Assembly: GCF_030253575.1 (NCBI RefSeq)
Contig: NC_080564.1
Location: 2,462,501-2,526,500, forward strand
Direction: 5' to 3'
Length of the DNA: 64,000 nucleotides
Source of the DNA: Rhododendron vialii
Lineage: Eukaryota > Streptophyta > Magnoliopsida > Ericales > Ericaceae
Shown here: in pieces, positions 24,049 to 35,606 of the stretch
How the letters are laid out: each line of letters begins with the position of its first letter
How positions within the stretch are numbered: the first letter of the stretch is position 1
Program-made: the position numbers and the translations under genes
Notes under the pieces: model-generated
Databases searched by the model: none
Seen by the model: only the letters and a program-made list of their open reading frames with translations
Told to the model about the DNA's origin: nothing

Positions 24049-24321
24049 TCGGTCTCTCGTCATTCAGGTTAAAGAATCTCCTTGCACCGCAGGCGGGCTC
24101 GTGGTAGAGTTTCGTGGATTAAAAAGGGGACAAACGCACAAGAAGTTTTCATCATACATGAGCTCATGCTCGTAATGACGTACGGTCCTGCGATATGGAC
24201 TCAATTAAAATCAAATTTAGTACTCGATTTTAGTACTCAATCAAAATAAATTACTAAAGGAATTGATTTAACAACTAATTACAAGCTACCGGGCATATTT
24301 TTTTCACAGACTGCCGCGTGA

Positions 24322-24568
24322 GAGCATCTCCAACCCTTCTCTATATCTATATTGCGGATGTGACATATTGAGGGCATTTTTGTAATTTCTCTTTTATTTA
24401 TTTATTTTTTTTAAACTCTTTGTACTTTATGAGAGAATATTAGAAGAACCCATCATGTTTTTTTTTAGACTCAAAAGCATAAAAAGTAAAAAAAAAAGGA
24501 AATAAATAATCAAAAACTTCATTGATATATCACATCCACACTCTCAAATATAGATATAACATATGCTC
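24322..24568. mobile_element. MITE-like inverted repeat
   Basis: The left end GAGCATCTCCAACCCTTC is of a type common at plant MITE ends. Left TATCTATATTGCGGATGTGA and right TCACATCCACACTCTCAAATA are imperfect complements. No clear target duplication was found. Confidence 0.5.
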
Positions 24569-24798
24569 CGACTCATCATCATCATCGCTAAAAAACAAAA
24601 AAACAGAGCTTTTCCTTGTCCCCTGCCTTTAGTCAAAGACCTGAGGATTTCTTTATATATTTGGAAAAAACAACAACTGGAATTGGTTACAACCTTACAT
24701 TTTCCACAAAGTACCTCGAATCTAGTCATTTTTTGTGAGGTTGGAAAAGACAACTGAAATACAACTTGTTAAGAAAAACCAACCGAGTTACTGAAATA

Positions 24799-24912
24799 CG
24801 ACATGTGGGGAAGACCCACGTTTTTCATCATTTCTTATACAGGAACATGTGTGTACGACATTTGGAGAAGACCCACGTTTTTCATCGCTTCTTATATAGG
24901 AATATGTGCGTA
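24799..24912 (+). repeat. Two 57-bp tandem units upstream of the DAO-like gene
   Basis: The units 24799-24855 and 24856-24912 differ at a handful of positions. Each contains GAAGACCCACGTTTTTCATC. They lie about 360-470 bp upstream of the dioxygenase ATG. Any regulatory role is inference. Confidence 0.85.
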
Positions 24913-25189
24913 AATGGTTCTGGACACAAATGTGTTCGTATCTGTGTTCTGAAGTTGTATTCTCAGCGGTGCGCTCTTGTTAAAACTTGGACAATAGAAC
25001 ACATGAGTGCGGTTATAAAAAAAAATAGAAGTGCGAAAATCGCTACCCGTTTTCGTCTTCAGTTCGATCACCTCTTTATATCTTGGAAAAGGTGATTTAT
25101 TTTTGAACAAATAACAAACAAAGACTACAGTAGGAAAAAAAAATTATTTCCATTAAAAATGTGGCTTTTTAGACACCCCAATGTTGTAG

Positions 25190-25196
25190 TATATAA
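25190..25196 (+). promoter_or_regulatory. TATA box of the DAO-like gene
   Basis: TATATAA is about 80 bp upstream of the ATG at 25273, a normal distance for a plant core promoter with a short 5' UTR. Confidence 0.6.
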
Positions 25197-25272
25197 ACCT
25201 CTAATTAGTCCATAATCTCAGACAGCTTGAACAAGAAAAATTCCTCTCCCACCCTAAGAAAACCAAAGAAAA

Positions 25273-27229
25273 ATGGCCATAACAAGTGATTATGCAGTCC
25301 CAATAATTGATCTGGAGTCCTTTCCAGAACAATCAAAGAAGCTGATACAAGCATGTGAGGAATGGGGTTGTTTCAGGATCACCAACCACCACAGGATCCT
25401 CCCTGCACCTCTGGCGGCGGAGATGAAGGCAGTGACCCGGTCCCTCCTCGACCTTCCGGCCGAAATCAAGCGGCGGAACACCGACGTGATCGCAGGAAGT
25501 GGGTACATGGCGCCTAGTAAAATTAATCCCTATTATGAGGGTTTAGGCCTTTATGATATTTCATCTAGTGATGCTGTTGAGGCCTTTTGTACCCAGTTGG
25601 ATGCCTCTCATGACCAAAGGTTTTTTTTGCTCTTTAATTCACTCTATACAAAGTCATTATTATTGATTACAGTAATACCACTGCATGAATTGGGTTTCTG
25701 TGATTAAAAATCTTATCTTTCGGTGCTAATTTTTAGTATCATCATAAATTGTGATTTTGATTCTGAATCCATTGGAATGTAAATCATAAAGCACATGCTC
25801 ACCTCCATACCCCAATCTCTCATGGCCAATATATTCTAAACTCAATTCGTCCATTTTGTTCAATATATTACAATTAAGTTTATACTTCTATTGATTACAA
25901 TTAAGTTTATACTTCTATTAATGTCTGATCAAACTGCTTTGTTAACGAATAAATCTAAAGACGCGGTAAATGGTTTGGATCAATGTTGTTGGCCTGAGTT
26001 GGGACCCACAAAGTCAAGTTCGGAGTGGTCTTGAGAGACGGGGTCTCAAGGTGAGCTTGCCGCGTCCAATAGTCATGGTACCACGAATGCACCATGAGAC
26101 CCCACGTGCATGCAACGGTTCTGTATCCGGATGTCTATGTCCGAAGCATTATTGATGATGTTAGTGTGAAGAAATGCTTGGTTCTATGGGCTTCTATATA
26201 GGGCTTGTTTCTGTGAATTATAGAGTTTCTCTTTCCATTATATCTGAGTAAACTTGACTCTTATTTAATTAGGAAAACGATAATGAAGTATGCTGAAGCA
26301 ATACACGAGCTAGCGATGGACATAATGGGCAAGTTAGCCGAAGCCATGGGGTTATCCACCCTTTCGTTTGAGGACTGGCCTTGCCAATTCAGGATCAACA
26401 AATACAACTTCACGCCAGAGACCGTAGGCTCCACCGGCGTCCAGATACATACCGACTCGGGGTTCCTTACCGTGCTTCAGGATGACGAGAATGTGGGTGG
26501 TCTTGAAGTCATGAACAAGTCCGGTGAATTCGTGGCCGTGGAACCAATGCCGGGTACCCTCGTTGTCAATTTCGGGGACATTGCTACTGTGAGTAACCTC
26601 GTTTTGTCCTTGTTTACGAACCATAATGCTTAACAGAAAAGTGCACATAATGCAGTGCGAGTCCTAGACCAGTTTTAGTGAATTGTTTTTTCGGAAAGCT
26701 GGCCCGAACACCAAAGTTATCAAAAAACAAAAAATCTTAAGTTCTTGAAAATGGTTTAATTTCTATTACTGTATATTAGTATTTCAAGACATGGCCTGGC
26801 AAACACTTACAGTTTGCTCAGGCAATTCCTAAGCCAACCTTCTCTTTTTGCTACGCTTATCCATGCCCCAGAGCATAATTTCTTAATTTATCTCTGGAAT
26901 TCGCATTTGCTCAAATTACAGTTTTCTCTGATATGTTTTGTTGTGATTGCTGACATACTAAGATATGGAGTAACGGAAGATTTCGCAACGTAAAGCACCG
27001 GGTGCAATGCAAAGAAGCAACCATACGTCTGTCAATTGCTTCGTTTCTCTTGGGACCGAAGGAGGCACTGGTGGAAGCCCCTCCTGAATTAGTCGACTCA
27101 GAACACCCCCGGTTGTACGTTCCTTTCACTTACAAAGATTACAGAACGCTCCGAATCTCAAATAATTTTAGTGCTGGTGAAGCTCTTGATCATGTGCGCG
27201 TCAACTCTTCCCAAACTACACAAGCATAG
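25273..27229 (+). CDS. DAO: 2-oxoglutarate-dependent dioxygenase, DAO-type (IAA oxidase)
   Basis: Three exons, 25273-25619, 26273-26588 and 26963-27229, give 309 residues, close to Arabidopsis DAO1 (about 297). The family converts indole-3-acetic acid to oxindole acetic acid in the cytosol and so sets auxin levels. The N-terminus has VPIIDLESFP and the DIOX_N segment CEEWGCFRITNH. DAO-typical words are LPAEIKRRNTDVIAGSGYMAP and NPYYEGLGLYD. The Fe(II) triad is complete: His and Asp in VQIHTDSGFLTVLQDDENVGGLE and His in FRNVKHRVQC. The 2OG-binding Arg-x-Ser is in IRLSIASFLLGP. The ATG context is AAAATGGCC. The exon phases agree and no damage is seen. DAO identity rests on the GSGYMAP and NPYYEGLGLYD segments; the substrate is inferred. 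Confidence 0.92.
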
Positions 27230-27886
27230 AGAACACGTTTATCTGTTATTGACATTCATACGAAAATGAAATTTAAACTTGGGGAGTTTCTTGGCTTTCT
27301 GCCTGAATTACCTGGGTTTGTATTGAATGATAATTTTCCTGGTGGAGTTCTCACGAATTCAAGTTCTTATTTCCAGAAAGACCAGCAACCAATTCCGTTT
27401 TGGGCATTAGACAAAATATATTGTTGCATGATTGCATCAGATTCATAAAGTTCCGGCATCTGTTTCTTGTGAACGGCAGGAATACATCAACGTATTGGCC
27501 CCGACTACACCGGTTCATTGGGAGTTCTTCATCTGTTAGATATAAAAGAACGAATGAATCTTGTAGGATTCCCAAGAAATTGTTCAATTCTTCCGGTTTG
27601 ATCGTGGTGTGATCAATTTAACAGCAAAGCGCGCGTATATATAAATTTCTTTAGGGTGAAATTTACAGCAAAATCTAGGCCCCTTCATGTCAACATTTCT
27701 AATAACCAGATTGTCAATGGAACACATTTGTACAGAAAATAAACATCCGAATAGAATAAATGATGGAGATCTTGAGATATCCTACTCCCTCAAAAAATAC
27801 CAAGCTGGTAGGAAAAAAATAAAATAAAAGAACAAGGAAATCTGATATAAACACAAAACAACATTTGTGCAAGTGTACAAAAGATA
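27230..27886. other. Convergent 3' flanks of the DAO-like and LecRK genes
   Basis: The two genes point toward each other across about 660 bp. I see no coding pattern here, only likely 3' UTR and AT-rich spacer. Confidence 0.6.
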
Positions 27887-30800
27887 CTACACCATACTGT
27901 CATCGTCACCATATTGTTCGTAGCTCGAACGCGGAGCCCATTCCGAAACGAAATGGGACGTTGGCAAGGAGTTCGTGTCCGTTGTTGTGGAAGTGATATC
28001 TCCCCCTCCCACGGGCATCATTGAAGGCCAAACGAAAGCTGGTCTAAACGGCGGCACATTGGGAACTGGCACTGAACCTGATATTATCTGAACAATCTCC
28101 TGAGTCTTAGGCCTTTGGCCCGCTATTGGATGGGAACATGCCAAGCCCAGAAGCAGCACTCTCTGAGCTTCCTCGATCACGTAGTCTCCCCCGAGTCTCT
28201 TGTCCACAGCATCCAGTAATTGCCCATCGCGGTGCAAAGACCAGATCCAATCCACCAACAACTGGAACCCACCAATCTTGGTTCCGGGTCGTAGCCCAGA
28301 GACTACTTCCAACAAGACCGTGCCGAACGCATAGACATCCGACTGTTGGGTGGCCTTGCCTGTGTGGAAGCACTCGGGTGCGATGTAACCCATCGTCCCG
28401 AGCACACCCTCAGCCGTCCCGGCATATGAGGTCTTCTCATTGTCGAGGGCCCGAGCGAGGCCGAAGTCCCCGAGCCGGGAGTTGAAGTCTGAGTCGAGCA
28501 TGATGTTGCTGGCCTTGAGGTCACGGTGGACCACCCTTTGGTCGTATTCGTTGTGGAGGTAGTGAAGGGCGGAAGCCACCCCGGTGATGATCTTGTAACG
28601 GAGATTCCAGCCCAGTGGCTTGCTATCAGCTCCGCCGAAGAGGTGAGCGTCGAGGCTGCCGTTAGGCATGTATTCGTATACCAATAGGAGCTTGCCGTTC
28701 TTGTGACACCATCCTAATTGTACATAGAGATAAGTTGTTAGAAATACACGTATCACAAGCAAGACTGCAAGAGAAATATGCTATATACAAAAACTCCTGC
28801 AAACATGCTTAGTTTTAGACAACAAAGGGATACAAGTATGCACTGTTGAAACAAAGTGAAGTTTCAACATTGCTTTGAAATGAGAAGATAAACCAGCAGA
28901 TACGGTTTCTCGGAGAGTGCAAACATGCTTAGTTTTGGACTTGGGTACGTTTGTCGGGTGCAGGAACTTGTCTAAGTGAGGAATTCATCTAATTTTCATC
29001 ATATGGGGATACATTGAAATATTCAAATATCTTTCTCGAAAAAGTAGTGTTTTTTTTATCGGTCGGAAAAATAGTTTTTACAAAGGGTCCAAGGGCATTT
29101 TTCTACATTATAGGAGCGATCAATTTCTTATTACACAATATACTTGAAAGGCGAATGGCCAACAAAATATGCCGGATACAGACTTCATATCAGTACCCGG
29201 GTGTGTTTGATTTGGGTCTCTAGGCTTGCCTTCTCTGATGCCTTTCGGCTTTGATTTGAGGGCTTAGTTCCGCAGCAGAACGTCCATTTAGCTCATCGGT
29301 TCTTGGAGGTATAGGGGGCTCACTATTTTAGTGGTATTCTAAGAGCAATTGCTTGTCTATATGTTGCCAAAGGTTATGTTTGTCTCAAATCCCCCACCCA
29401 TATTCCCAAGGATTGAGAACTAGATGGGTTCTGTTATTGTTATTGTTGTTATAAAAGGCTACATGTAACAAAGCCTCTCAATGAGTGGAAAGATCCCTAT
29501 ACATATATAAAACTTTTTCGCCCCTTGGTTTTTCCTTTTTTTTTTGCCAATATTGTATATATCAGCGGGGGTTAGCGGAGTGTTAGTATGTTAGTTCACA
29601 GGAAGTTCAGAGGCTGTTCATATCCCTGAACCCCAAACCGCCCCTCGCGGGGCTCGAACCATGCCTCCACTAGAGGAGGCGTACCAACTTAGCTCTCACA
29701 CAAATCTTGGTGTCTCTCTCTCCGTTTTTTTTTTGGATCATCATCTTGGTGTCTCTTGGTTGCCTATTTTGCGCCTTCTGTGTTGTTGTCTTATTCAATT
29801 TACACTTGACAGGAGTACCAAATCCCTTGCACATTTTTCAGTTCTCCTGTTTCAATCCCCAAGAACACTTTTTTGCTTTACTCTGTTCCATTCAGTCGAA
29901 ATTAGGAGTTGAACCTCTTACCTATTTGGCATCCATCCATAGTTTCATAGTAAATCAAAGAAAAGTCGCATATTTATTTCTAAATAGAATACAAATGGAA
30001 AAACCTAACTGTTAGAGATATATCCTAGTTTTGCACTGGTAGATGCTGTGGTCCTTGAAGTGGGTAAGGTGCCTAAATTGACTCTTCAACCAGTTTATGA
30101 TACCCAAGTCTGACTCAACCACCCTTCCTAACTCATACATTTCTCCAAAGGAAACAGCCATGAAAAAATGAATCTATTTATTTGAGGGTCTAAGGCCATC
30201 CCCGTCAAGTAAGTCGGTCATGGGTTATTTGGTAGGTTATGTGATAAGGAATTCACAAGCCTTCTCAACCTTGGGTTACCATTAGTCTAAAATTTAGAAC
30301 TTCTCAACCTACTTGACCGTGATGGCCTTAGACCCTCAAGTAGGGTTGGCATCTTTCCATATTTAGAGTCTAAATATGGAAAAATGCCAACCCTACTTTG
30401 ACCCCTTGTATTGATCTTGGACCAATTGAAAGTGGAAACCACAGGCATGTTCTTTACTTTTCATAAATTTTGCTCGAATGAAAGTGATCTCCTTGGCTTC
30501 TTGCAAAACATAATTCATTTCCTAATTATCAGTGTTCTAAAAGTTGCTAGGTGTTAGTCTAGCGGTTGGCTACCTTCGAGCTTCGAGGCCTAGTAGTCGG
30601 CGATTAATTGGTGCATAGAAATTAGTAATGGGCGATTAATCGGCGCATAACAATTAGTTGGATCTAGTTCGATAGTTCCCGCCAGCGATTAATCCTCGAT
30701 AAATTCCGATTTTTAGAACCCTGCTAATTATGGTCTCAATGGTATATCGTGCTATCTCCAACCATACGTTCAGTTCTTCTTCAAAATGGAGGAAGCTTAA

Positions 30801-33800
30801 ACCATACTTCAAATTTTCACAATGAAGCTTTTCCCCTTATCTTCAACTAGAGCTAAACTCCTGCCAAAGCCAAATTGTTGACACAAACTAGACCCTGCCC
30901 TCCACTAGTGTGACGAATATCAATTGGCTAAGGATTGATTTGACAACGTTAATCTAGAAACTGTACTAGTCATACGATGGGAAGTCGATAAAGGACACTA
31001 TAGAATTCATATGACCTTATTGTGGTTATTAATACTATGATGGATGCAAGTCATCCCGTTGATGAAACATCAAGTACTAGATAAGGCAATCAATTCTACA
31101 ATACAGAAACATCAAGAAGTGGACCCAAAAGTATTAAAGATCTAAGATGAACTAAATGGCTAAATTTCAAAAACAAAATCTTGGACTTACCCAGAAGCCG
31201 GACAAGATGTTTGTGCCGGAGACGATTGATGATGGTGAGCTCAGCCAAGAAATCATCCTGACCCTTCAAATTTCCCCTCGAAAACCACTTCACCGCCACC
31301 TCCAGATTCTCATTCTGGAGGTGGCCTCTATACACCACTCCATAACCGCCCTGCCCCAACTTGTTCTTCCCATCGAAGTTGTTAGTCGCCTTCTTCAAAT
31401 CCTTGAATTTGAACTCCCTTGGAGTCCCAGGCAATTTCGTCAGTGCCCCTAATATGTTTGAATTCGACCAGGCTAGTCGCCTTTTTCGGCGGTAATAATA
31501 GCCCATCACCATTGCCCCCACCAGCACCAGCAACAATACTGACACCCCTACTCCAATCAAAATCCCTATCCACGGTTTCTTTCCCTCCGGAAAATATTGC
31601 ACTGTCAAATTCCACCTCAAAACGCAGTTGAGCTGCTCGTAAGTCCCGGTTGATGCCGAAAACCCGAAGTACGAGTGCTGATCCACTATTCCTCTTAGAT
31701 CAAGACTCGTTTTTAAAACCGGGTCATCTGGCCTCGGAGGGGTATCCCCGTCCTTGTCAGCCTGTCGGGTGATGAAAACGGCAATCTCTTTTTTGACACC
31801 GTCATACTGGACCCACACATTGTGAAACCTGGCCTCGCCAGCTGGAGCAATATCTATACCCAACGGGTCCAGTGAGGTGACATTCCTAGACTTGACGCTG
31901 TTAATGTCGAGTCCAATGTGATTTGCATCAGCATCAAAATCATTGTCCTTGAAGGTATCAATTTCGACAGCGACGATTTTGTTTGTTGGGGAGCTGTCGG
32001 TGGTAGCGTTAGTGAGGCCCAAGTACTGCCCGGAGCTGTTCAGCGGGAGGAAGTCTGGCCCCACGAAGAAGGCTAGGCCTTCGGCGGGGGTGGTGTTTCC
32101 GAACCGGTAGATGTTGATGAGGAAGGAGGTATTGAATGAAGCGATTCGAGTGGAGGTTGAGTTGATGCTACCTTCAGGTGATTCAAGAAATCTCAGTCAG
32201 TGACAACATACACAAGTGTCACAGTACATGAATTATTGAAAATCTTTAGTGCAGTTGCAATGTGTAGGGTCCTGCTTATTGGTATCATATTAATAATTTC
32301 TTATGCATAAGCATTTAACAAAATCTACGATAAAATAAATCCTTTGGCTACACCTAGAGCTCCTCCAACGCAGCTGCTATTCCCATCGTATACCAGCTTG
32401 GACAAAAAGGATGCTTCAATGGTCTGCCATTGAAGCCATCCAAATTCGGCATTGCTATACCTGGGGTCAATTTTTTTTGTTTGTTTGGTAATTAGCCTGT
32501 GCCAAATTTGACACAAAGTAATTAAACGAGATCCAACGTCGAGATTTCCATGTTAACAAAATACAGTCCTATGACAATTTTAAGGGTAGAAAACAAAAAA
32601 TGTTTGATATTACTATATTAGAGCGCCATCGCCAAAATTTAGCAATTAGAGAAAGTTCACCCATTAATAATGAAATAACTTTGTCAATTTCAAAAAATAA
32701 CAATATGGCTAATTCGATTCAGTGTTATTTTGGCACAATATCAAACTTGAGATGGCTGGGGTAGCGTCGCAGATTCGGAAAAGCCATCAAAGATGTTTTT
32801 GACATTTATTGAGACAAAAAGACAGCGTGGTGCGACTTGAATGCTCAAAAAATCTGTCAAGTTATAGTTTTAGCAGCCAAAACGGCAACGGTAGCAGTCC
32901 ACCGTTTGGAGATGTTCTTTCCTGTTTGCTTCGCTTATGGCTTAAATTTCCTTATTGAATAGATTCACGGGAAATAAGCAGCCAATTTTTTCACTTAACA
33001 AAGTGATTGCCTATTGCAATGAGCAAACAGGTATCAGACTTAGGTGTTAAGAATAAAGAGGTCGGCAGTTCAACTCTTCTCCTAAAGTGCTAATTTAACT
33101 ATTAAAAAAAATTATTTTATTTTATGCTTTTATTTCTCAAACTACCACCCATTTTTCTACTTCATCTAGAAACTATCAAAACCACCTATTTCGTCCTTAA
33201 ACTATCATAATCTCACCTATTGAGTCCAAACTACGAGATTTGGACTCATTAAATGACCCATTAAAGGACTAAGGCCTCCTTCCGCTAAGTTTCTTATTTT
33301 TATTTTCTGCTTTATGAGATAGGTCATTCTCTCACAATACATCACATTTAATTCAAAAAATAAATATTTATATTAATTAAGGGAACGGGGCCTAATTAGT
33401 TCATTAAAAGACTAATTGGACTCAAAGGGTGGGATTTGGATAATTTAAAGACGAAATTGGTGCTTTTGATTGTTTAAAGACAAAGTAAAAAAAGAGGTGA
33501 TAGTTTAATGGATAAAAACATAAAATAAAAAAACTCTTAAAAGGGGAGCAAACGGGCCTCATTTCCGGATAAAAAAAAAACAAAAAAAAAAGAGGCCTCA
33601 TTTCTACTTCCAATTACCTGATACTGATACTACACTTCGAAGAAAACTCCCAATTTAAAAGAAACTGATGTTTTAGAACTATGCAAATACATAGAAGAGT
33701 TTTTTTTTTTTTTTTTTTAATCCCTCAAATTATCACTTCTTTTTGTACTTCGTCCTTAAACTACCAAAATAAACCATTTCGTCCTTAAACTATCGTAATC

Positions 33801-35606
33801 CTACCCATTGAGTCCAATTAATCCTTTAATGTCCAAATTCCATTGGACTCAATATGTGAGATTACGATAGTTTAAAGACGAAATATGTGATTTTGGTAAT
33901 TTAAGGATGAAGTAAAAAAAAGATGGGTGTGTTTTGTACCATATTGTTAACAGGCGGCTTGGTAGGTTATGATTAGGCCTGTCAATGGACCGGATTCGAT
34001 CCGAAAAATTCAATCCGGATCCGGATCCGATAATGTCGATCCGATAATTCGAATCTGGTAATCCAAATTCGGTTTGGATCGGATCGGATTAAATCCTTTA
34101 TCAATCCGAATGCGAACTTTATTTTTTTAAAAAAATAGTAAATTTTTTATTTTGAAAAAAAAAAAGGTTAAGAAGTTGTATTTTTATTTTAAATTTTTTT
34201 GGAAAATAAATTTTTTTCTAAAATTTTTGAAGTAAAAAAATTTTCAGATCGAATTTGGATTTCGGATCGGATCCGAATTTTTCGGATTCGGATCGGGATT
34301 ACCACTATCGGATTTGAGTCTTCTCGGATCCGGATCGGATTTGAGTCTTATCGAATTCGGATCGGATTTGGCCCATGACAGGCTTAGGACTCATGATGGG
34401 TGTGATTTTTTCTTTGTTTTTGTTGTCAGTTTTGGTTTGGTGATACGTATATGGATGTAGTTGCATATACTAGTATGGATGTTTATAGATGTAGAGAAGA
34501 GAAAGGGGAAAAACGTATCAATTTTTCATATGAGAGGATATGTAAGTTGCATGTGATATTTTTCCATCCAATTCGTAACGGAATGATAACGGAAGTTGCA
34601 TTTTCATTAGTCATAGGCGATCTCCGTTCCGTTTTCTCAAATAAGGACCTAAAAAATAAGAATCTATTTTCAAAGTTAAAAATAATAGATTTATAAAAAT
34701 AAATTTTTAATTTTTTTTTGCAAAGTTTGATCGAAATTTATTAAACAATATTCATATTGCATATTTTTTGATTTCATTAAGCCTACCATTTTTAAACTTG
34801 AAATTGGTAAATAAATACTTATTTTATTTTTTAAGGACCAAAACCCGGAACGGGGCTAAGTGCCAAAATAAAAGTTTGAGGGATAAGGTGTCCCAGTTAA
34901 CTATAAATTACACTTAAAAAAAAGGAAATGATATTGACACTCCAAAAATTGATGCAGACACTCCAAAAACAAAAGAAAATGACTTTGAAATTACACTGAT
35001 TTTGGAGTGCCTGCATTAATTTTTGGAGTGCCAATGGCCTTGTTCGTTTAGCATATTTGGGTATTTTAGTTTTGGTAGTGGGTGAAGAGAGAAATAAGGT
35101 AATGATTGGAGAGATGGGTAATGAGTGGAGAGAGATAGAGAGAGAAATGAAATTAATAATTGAAGAAAATAGAGTAATGATTGAAGAAAGATATAAAATA
35201 ATAATTAAAAAATAAAATTAAAACAAAGTAAATATGCTAAACGAACAAAGCCATTATCATTTTCCTAAAAAAAACTCTTAATACTACCGTATCTAGAGAC
35301 AGAAGAGTTTTGTATATTCTGAAGAATACCTTCCCACAGCTTGAACGGCTGATCCAGAAACACTCTTCCCGATTTATTCCTGAGGGTGTATTCATCATTG
35401 CGCGAATCTGGTGTGATTTGGAGTGCACCCAGACTAATGGTCGCGTCACCTTCCACTGCAAATTTATCGTAGTAGGATTCATCAAAGGGTCGTCCGTATT
35501 CGGCCTCGAATGTCTTCAGTTTCTGGGCGGAGGAAGACGGCGCCACCGCCGCCGCAAAACAGAGGAGGGGGAGGAAAATTAGGCGGGGGCTCGCCGCCAA
35601 TCCCAT
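27887..35606 (-). CDS. L-type lectin receptor kinase, S.5-like, intact, minus strand
   Basis: Three exons (35606-35330, 32171-31191, 28713-27887) with matching phases give 694 residues. Order: signal peptide (about 1-27, LIFLPLLCFAAAVAPSSSAQ), legume-lectin domain (about 28-265; RIASFNTSFL, AEGLAFFVGPDF, VWVQYDG, SYFGFSASTG), one membrane helix (about 290-320, ending MGYYYRRKRR), kinase (about 365 on). The kinase has GQGGYGVVY, AVKWF, VVHRDLKASNIMLD, DFGLARAL and GYIAPE, so it is an RD kinase with all key residues. It is a plasma-membrane receptor with an extracellular lectin-fold domain; the ligand is unknown. Introns of about 3.2 and 2.5 kb hold many MITEs. The acceptor at 32172-32173 has a weak pyrimidine tract. 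It is the most diverged member of the local cluster and lies opposite to the others. Confidence 0.9.
29560..29697 (-). mobile_element. tRNA-derived SINE-like segment in LecRK intron 2
   Basis: Read on the minus strand the start has an A-box-like GAGCTAAGTTGGTA, and about 35 bp later a B box GGTTCGAGCCCC, the layout of an internal pol III promoter. The tRNA-like head is clear but the far end is not, so the left limit is approximate. Confidence 0.45.
30182..30339. mobile_element. Short MITE with about 28-bp inverted ends
   Basis: Left GAGGGTCTAAGGCCATC and right GATGGCCTTAGACCCTC are exact complements, and the match continues inward with few differences. It lies in LecRK intron 2. Confidence 0.75.
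30338..30398. repeat. Near-perfect 60-bp hairpin abutting the MITE
   Basis: AAGTAGGGTTGGCAT is answered by ATGCCAACCCTACTTT, with CCATATTTAGA and TCTAAATATGG in the middle, so almost the whole segment is one palindrome. It may be a tiny separate MITE. Confidence 0.75.
32940..33115 (+). other. SINE-like degraded segment in LecRK intron 1
   Basis: The B-box-like CGGCAGTTCAACTCTTCTCC and the following TTAATTTAACTA resemble the segment at 42995-43115. The A box is not clear. Low certainty. Confidence 0.3.
33276..33396. mobile_element. Small MITE, family with copies at 36.2 and 42.5 kb
   Basis: The core CTTTATGAGATAGGTCATTCTCTCACAATACATCAC recurs near 36275 and, inverted, near 42560. The ends are CTAAG and complementary sequence. 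Confidence 0.55.
33715..33935. mobile_element. Fold-back MITE with CGTCCTTAAACTAT arms
   Basis: Left CTTCGTCCTTAAACTACCAAAAT and CGTCCTTAAACTATCGTAATC are matched inversely by GATTACGATAGTTTAAAGACG and ATTTTGGTAATTTAAGGATG. A related, broken copy is spread over about 33130-33290 and 33400-33520. Confidence 0.65.
33974..34387. mobile_element. MITE with GATCCG-rich interior
   Basis: The ends TAGGCCTGTCAATGG and its imperfect complement (CCCATGACAGGCTTA) enclose tandem and inverted runs of CGGATCGGAT and ATCCGGATCC. This composition is known from plant hAT-like MITEs. No clear 8-bp target duplication. Confidence 0.6.
34926..35265. mobile_element. MITE inserted within another MITE
   Basis: Outer element: GGAAATGATATTGACACTCC at about 34924 pairs with GGAGTGCCAAT at 35025-35035, whose remainder (ATCATTTTCC) lies beyond 35255. 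The gap is filled by an inner element of about 215 bp, from GGCCTTGTTCGTTTAGCATA (35037) to its complement ending AACGAACAAAGCC (about 35252). Confidence 0.65.

Larger units (their letters stand above)
22024..25272. other. Intergenic region between KCBP and the dioxygenase, mostly transposon relics
   Basis: No intact gene. It contains the KCBP 3' end with a possible extra exon (pyrimidine tract and AG at 22190-22203), a solo-LTR-like segment, two MITE-like inverted repeats and a 57-bp tandem repeat, listed separately. The open frame at 22481-23020 lies across the LTR-like segment and is not a gene. Confidence 0.6.

Noticed and set aside
24766-25095. 109-codon frame upstream of the DAO-like gene
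   Set aside because: It is made of the 57-bp tandem repeat translated twice and has no domain.
28107-28524. Long antisense frames over the LecRK kinase exon
   Set aside because: Shadows of the GC-rich kinase coding sequence. The same artefact appears at every LecRK copy (43990-44334, 58664-59026).
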